Assembly: GCA_032229885.1 (NCBI GenBank)
Contig: JAVYAJ010000446.1
Span: 1 to 8,440 of the forward strand
Direction: 5' to 3'
DNA from: Anammoximicrobium sp032229885
GTDB lineage: Bacteria > Planctomycetota > Planctomycetia > Pirellulales > Pirellulaceae
Length of the DNA: 8,440 nt
Shown: positions 5,249 to 8,440 of the stretch, piece after piece
How the letters are laid out: the number at the start of each line of letters is the position of its first letter
Position numbering within the stretch: the first letter of the stretch is position 1
Notes under the pieces: model-generated
Databases searched by the model: none
Told to the model about the DNA's origin: nothing
Seen by the model: the letters and a program-made list of their open reading frames with translations, nothing else
Made by a program: the position numbers and the translations under genes

Positions 5249-6361
5249 TCATTCTGAACCGGATGCTTGTTCGTCCGCCGGGTCCGTGCCGCGGAAAAAC
5301 TGTCGGACGCTCGCGATGGTGAACATGGCGGCGCTCAGCGGGACGACGAACCACAGCATGGCGGCGCGAAACGTCGCGAGGCCGCCATACTGTGTAGCGT
5401 CCAGAATCAGGTACGCCGTGTACAGAACGTAGAACGCCAGGAACAGGGCGCCCTCCCCGCGACTGATCACGCGGCCGGTGTAGAACACGGGTAGACAGGC
5501 CACAGCCGTACCCAACATCACAGGCAGGTCGAACACGAACACTGCGGCCGAGACGGGAACGCCGTCATGCGAGACGAGCGCGCTGCCTCCGAGGACGGCC
5601 AGGATATTGAAGATATTGCTGCCCACCACATTCCCGATGGCGATGTCCCGCTGGCCGCGAACCGTCGCGGCGAACGAAGCGGCGACCTCCGGCAGCGACG
5701 TGCCTACCGCCACCACCGTCAGGCCGATCACCAACTGGCTGACGCCCAGCAGTGTGGCGATCGCCACCGCGCCTTGGACCAGCCACCGCGAGCCCAGCAC
5801 GAGCAGCGTCAACCCGCCGACGATCAAGACGACGTCCAGCAGCGTTTGCCCGATCGAGCCCGGCGGGCGGGCGTCGGCGGCGTCGCGGTCCGCGCGCTGC
5901 GCCGCAACCGTCCGGCGACTGGACCGAATCAGCCACAGCGTGTACGCCAACAGGCCGCACAAGAACAGCGCACCGTCCAGACGGCTGATCGCCCCATCCC
6001 GCCCTACGATCAGCGCCAATCCGCTGGCGACGACCATGAGCGGCACATCTAAACGAAGCAATTGAGGCGCCACGCTCAGCGGAGCAAGCAATGCGGAACC
6101 GCCCAGGATGAACAGCACATTGAAGATGTTGCTGCCCACCACGTTTCCCAACGCCAGATCCGCTTGCCCCGACCAAGCCGCCTGGACGCTGACCGCCAAT
6201 TCCGGAAAGCTCGTCCCAAAAGCGACCACCGTCAAGCCGATCACCAACGGCGAAACACCGAGCGCGGCAGCCAGGCGAGCCGCGCCTCGCACCAGCCACT
6301 CGGCGCCCACTACCAGCGTCCCCAGTCCGAGGATGAACAATAAAATGGTCGTGGCGTTCAC
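5249..6361 (-). CDS. Sodium/calcium antiporter, CaCA family (YrbG-like)
   Basis: A 370-residue inner-membrane exchanger, expected to expel Ca2+ in exchange for Na+. Both alpha repeats are intact: GTSFPE (49-54) with GNVVGSNIFN (72-81), and GTSLPE (220-225) with GNVVGSNIFN (243-252). E54 and E225 correspond to the paired acidic ion ligands of the family, and E54 and S77 sit at nearly the same numbers as in the Methanocaldococcus jannaschii exchanger, which supports the chosen start. About ten hydrophobic segments are split by a hydrophilic central loop (about 147-170), the usual two-times-five topology. An extra hydrophobic segment (about 331-357) and an acidic tail make it longer than the roughly 325 residues of YrbG. 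The start is GTG 6361: no ATG lies nearby in frame, and the frame upstream to 6526 encodes an implausible Arg/Pro-rich stretch. Ribosome binding site is weak (GGAAAGAGA about 9-12 bases upstream). It follows the symporter gene on the same strand after 392 bases, so probably has its own promoter. Confidence 0.9.
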   Translation of the reverse strand: MNATTILLFILGLGTLVVGAEWLVRGAARLAAALGVSPLVIGLTVVAFGTSFPELAVSVQAAWSGQADLALGNVVGSNIFNVLFILGGSALLAPLSVAPQLLRLDVPLMVVASGLALIVGRDGAISRLDGALFLCGLLAYTLWLIRSSRRTVAAQRADRDAADARPPGSIGQTLLDVVLIVGGLTLLVLGSRWLVQGAVAIATLLGVSQLVIGLTVVAVGTSLPEVAASFAATVRGQRDIAIGNVVGSNIFNILAVLGGSALVSHDGVPVSAAVFVFDLPVMLGTAVACLPVFYTGRVISRGEGALFLAFYVLYTAYLILDATQYGGLATFRAAMLWFVVPLSAAMFTIASVRQFFRGTDPADEQASGSE

Positions 6362-6753
6362 CGGTGGGATTCTCTTTCCGTCTACAGGCCCGCGCCGTAC
6401 CGCGCGCCCTTGGTTGGCGTCTGGCGTCTGAGCTGTCTTCCTGCCCGCTCGTTCTTGATCTGGCGGCCGCCCCGGTTTCCGCGGAAAGCCGCGATGCCCC
6501 GGTGGCCGCCGAAACGACCTGCGCACGCCGCTCGTTCGCGGCTCGACCCGAACGCCATATGATAGCCGTCGGGCACGATTTGCACCAGCAAGGCGTCTCC
6601 GAATTGGCTCGCTGGTCGCGTCGCCTGGCGGTTCGCCGATCGTCCCAACATCGACCGACGGAAATGCCTCTGCCCCCGGGACGGACGAGAATCCAATTCA
6701 CGACGATCGCAATGGGCCGCACGGCGGGGCCGACCGATCGGCCTCGGTCGGAC
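6362..6753. other. Intergenic region between the two transporter genes
   Basis: 392 bases with no gene I can support. A 104-residue minus-strand open frame (6382-6696) is Arg/Gly-rich, lacks a ribosome binding site and a recognisable domain. The region should contain the antiporter promoter. It also holds a TTTCCGCGGAAA palindrome (6476-6487) and, at its right edge, the hairpin listed at 6730-6751. Confidence 0.5.
6730..6751 (-). terminator. Hairpin directly after the symporter stop codon
   Basis: CCGACCG (6730-6736) and CGGTCGG (6745-6751) form a 7-bp stem with an 8-base loop beginning 2 bases past the symporter stop codon. There is no T-run, so it may stabilise the 3' end or act with another termination mechanism rather than being a classic intrinsic terminator. 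Confidence 0.3.
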
Positions 6754-8256
6754 TCAGCGCACCAGCGGCAACAGCAGCCGCACCAGCGTCACGACGACCG
6801 CCGACCCGGCCACGCCCAGCAGGAATCCGTAGCGGATCATCAGCCGCAGCGGAACCTGTCCGGAACCGTAGACGATCGCATTGCAGGGGGTCGACACCGG
6901 CAGCATGAACCCCAGGCTGGCGCCGAACGTGGCCCCCAAGGCCGGCTCGAGCGGGTCGACGTCGAGCTGTTTGGCGACCATGATCACGATGGGCACGATG
7001 ATGTTCGCCGCGGCCGTATTCGAGGTCACCTGGGAGATCGTCGCCGCGATCAGCGTCACCGCCGCCAGCAGCGTCAAGCTTTCGTCGAGCGGGATCCAGG
7101 TCGTCAGGGTCTTGCCTACCGCGGTCGCCAGGCCGGTGGTCGTCGACAAAACGCCGAGGGAAAATCCGCCGCCATACAGCAGGATGACCCCCCAGTCGAT
7201 GTCCTTGGCTTGATGCCAGTTGATCGCTCGCCGTCCGCCGCCGCCCGGCAACAGGAACAACAGCAGGGCCCCGACCAGCGCCGCGATGGACTCGGGCACG
7301 CAGGCGACCAGCGTTCGGTAGACCGAACTGGTCTCGCCGGCGACCAGTGCCGCGACGCCGGGCAGGATCCACAGGATCGCCGCGACCGAGAACGCCAGCA
7401 GCGTCGATCGTTGGCCCGCGGTCCACGGACCCAACCGGCCGCGTTCGCCAAGCAGCAATTCGCGGCTGCCTTCGAGCCGGGCGATGCCGGCGGGGCAGAA
7501 ATAATTCAGGCAGGCATACAAGAGCAAAAACATGCTGATCGCCATCGGTCCGCCGATCATCAACCATTTGAAGAACGGCAGTTCGACGCCGATCATGTTG
7601 CGAATGAAACCCAAGCCGATGATGTTCGGCGGGGTTCCGATCGGCGTCGCCAATCCGCCGATGGTCGCCGAGAAGGACGTCATCAGCATCAACCCGGCCG
7701 CGTAACGGCGGTCGAGCGCCGCCCCCCCCGCTCCGCGCTGCTCGCTCAAAAACGCCAGGATGGCCAGCCCGATGGCATACATCATCGCCGTGGTCGCCGT
7801 GTTGGAAATCCAGGCCGAGATGAAAGCGGTCACCGCGCCGAAAGCGAACAGGATGCGATTGGGGCGCTGGTCGATCCATCGCAGCGCGAGCACGCCGAAG
7901 GCGAGCCGTCGATCGAGCCCGTGCAAAAAGATGGCCCGCGCCAAGATGAACGAGCCGATGAACAGAAACATCAGAGGGTCGGCAAACGGAGCAAACACCT
8001 CTTTGGCCGGAGCGATACGCAGCACGACGCACGCACAGGCCCCCATCAACGCGCTGACCGGCAAGGCCAGCGCTTCGGTCACCCACAGCACGACAACGGC
8101 CGCCATCACGGCCGCCAGACGATGCGCACGCGGCTCGAGCTCGGGCAGCGGCCACGCCAGGATCAGCGCGAATAGGATCGGCGCCAACAGAAACCCGCCT
8201 CGCTCGCGCAATCGCACGAAGACCTGCTCTCGGACACTCAGGGGTTCGATGTCCAT
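6754..8256 (-). CDS. SLC13/DASS-family sodium-coupled anion symporter
   Basis: A 500-residue inner-membrane transporter of the divalent anion:Na+ symporter family, which takes up dicarboxylates such as succinate, or sulfate, with sodium. Both SNT substrate/sodium motifs are present: SNT 151-153 and SNT 412-414. The first sits at almost the same position as in the Vibrio cholerae VcINDY protein (150-152). Companion motifs also fit: FADPLMFLFIGSFILA (91-106), ATPIGTPPN (203-211), and LPVSTPCNAIVYGSG (452-466) in the second half. A dozen or so hydrophobic segments cover residues 21-497. Start: ATG 8256 gives a normal family N-terminus and has GGAAAG about 9 bases upstream; an in-frame ATG at 8289 without a Shine-Dalgarno sequence is the alternative, and the frame stays open to 8343. 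The substrate cannot be fixed from sequence; dicarboxylate or sulfate are equally possible. A long antisense open frame covers most of the gene and is a codon-bias shadow. Confidence 0.9.
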   Translation of the reverse strand: MDIEPLSVREQVFVRLRERGGFLLAPILFALILAWPLPELEPRAHRLAAVMAAVVVLWVTEALALPVSALMGACACVVLRIAPAKEVFAPFADPLMFLFIGSFILARAIFLHGLDRRLAFGVLALRWIDQRPNRILFAFGAVTAFISAWISNTATTAMMYAIGLAILAFLSEQRGAGGAALDRRYAAGLMLMTSFSATIGGLATPIGTPPNIIGLGFIRNMIGVELPFFKWLMIGGPMAISMFLLLYACLNYFCPAGIARLEGSRELLLGERGRLGPWTAGQRSTLLAFSVAAILWILPGVAALVAGETSSVYRTLVACVPESIAALVGALLLFLLPGGGGRRAINWHQAKDIDWGVILLYGGGFSLGVLSTTTGLATAVGKTLTTWIPLDESLTLLAAVTLIAATISQVTSNTAAANIIVPIVIMVAKQLDVDPLEPALGATFGASLGFMLPVSTPCNAIVYGSGQVPLRLMIRYGFLLGVAGSAVVVTLVRLLLPLVR

Positions 8257-8318
8257 CCTGCTCGCTTTCCGTTGGGCCGGGCTGACCATTGGTGATTCGG
8301 CATGTGTACGAATCACGG

Positions 8319-8324
8319 ATTGTA
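8319..8324 (-). promoter_or_regulatory. Candidate -10 element for the symporter gene
   Basis: The minus strand reads TACAAT (8324 to 8319), five of six to the -10 consensus, in otherwise GC-rich sequence. No good -35 lies at 17 bases (GACATT at best). Transcription would start near 8312, leaving a leader of about 55 bases to ATG 8256. The heptamer array begins some 26 bases further upstream. Confidence 0.35.
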
Positions 8325-8350
8325 TCCGGTGGGCGGGCGACAATGTCTGC

Positions 8351-8440
8351 GGTCAGTGGTCAGTGGTCAGTGGTCAGTGGTCAGTGGTCAGTGGTCAGTG
8401 GTCAGTGGTCAGTGGGCAGCGGGCAGCGGGCAGCGGGCAG
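8351..8440. repeat. Heptanucleotide tandem array, two variants
   Basis: Nine perfect copies of GGTCAGT (8351-8413) are followed without a break by three copies of GGGCAGC and six bases of a fourth (8414-8440), where the window ends. The variants differ at positions 3 and 7 of the unit, and both changes occur together from one unit to the next. The array is not coding in any frame I would call a gene. Heptamer short tandem repeats are known from cyanobacteria, and similar arrays I recall from planctomycetes. It lies immediately upstream of the symporter promoter region and continues past the window. Confidence 0.95.

Noticed and set aside
6382..6696. 104-codon minus-strand open frame between the transporters
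   Set aside because: Gly/Arg-rich with no domain or ribosome binding site; most likely chance openness of GC-rich spacer.
6364..8175. 603-codon plus-strand open frame antisense to the symporter gene
   Set aside because: The product is almost wholly Gln, Arg, Asp, His and Gly, as expected from reading the complement of hydrophobic membrane-protein codons. The minus strand encodes a full SLC13/DASS protein with both SNT motifs.
8351..8440. CRISPR array
   Set aside because: Units are 7 bases long, directly abutting and have no variable spacers; no cas gene is present.

Overview
The window reads as chromosomal DNA of a high-GC, Gram-negative-type bacterium, most likely a planctomycete (Pirellulales-like). 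The reasons are a secreted DUF6807 ('PmoA-family') protein beside a secreted CPPED1-like phosphoesterase, generous spacing between genes, and intergenic hairpin repeats of kinds I recall from planctomycete genomes. The placement is an inference from gene content and repeats, since no rRNA or other phylogenetic marker is present.

Layout. Positions 1-260 hold a cluster of short hairpins and palindromes. Positions 260-1139 are GC-rich with no gene I can support. A plus-strand pair follows: a DUF6807 protein (1140-2147) and a metallophosphoesterase (2288-3208), both with signal peptides and good ribosome binding sites. A candidate terminator (3258-3303) separates them from a convergent minus-strand hot-dog thioesterase (3358-3783). 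A divergent intergenic region (3784-4220) with a strong two-tier hairpin leads to a small secreted or membrane coiled-coil protein of unknown function (4221-4607). Positions 4608-5248 carry no gene but several inverted repeats, including a 23-bp-arm repeat at 5000-5134. Two minus-strand transporters follow: a CaCA-family Na+/Ca2+ antiporter (GTG start, 5249-6361) and an SLC13/DASS-type anion symporter (6754-8256). The window ends in a heptanucleotide tandem array (8351-8440) just upstream of the symporter's likely promoter.

Function. The genes look like ordinary housekeeping and accessory functions rather than one dedicated system: two exported proteins on the left, a cytoplasmic acyl-CoA thioesterase in the middle and two sodium-linked transporters on the right. 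Gaps of about 140-640 bases and changes of strand argue against a single operon; only DUF6807/phosphoesterase could plausibly share a transcript. I found no defence system, mobile element with a transposase, CRISPR array, tRNA or rRNA. The least explained parts are the non-coding repeats, the long gene-free stretch before 1140 and the small protein at 4221.
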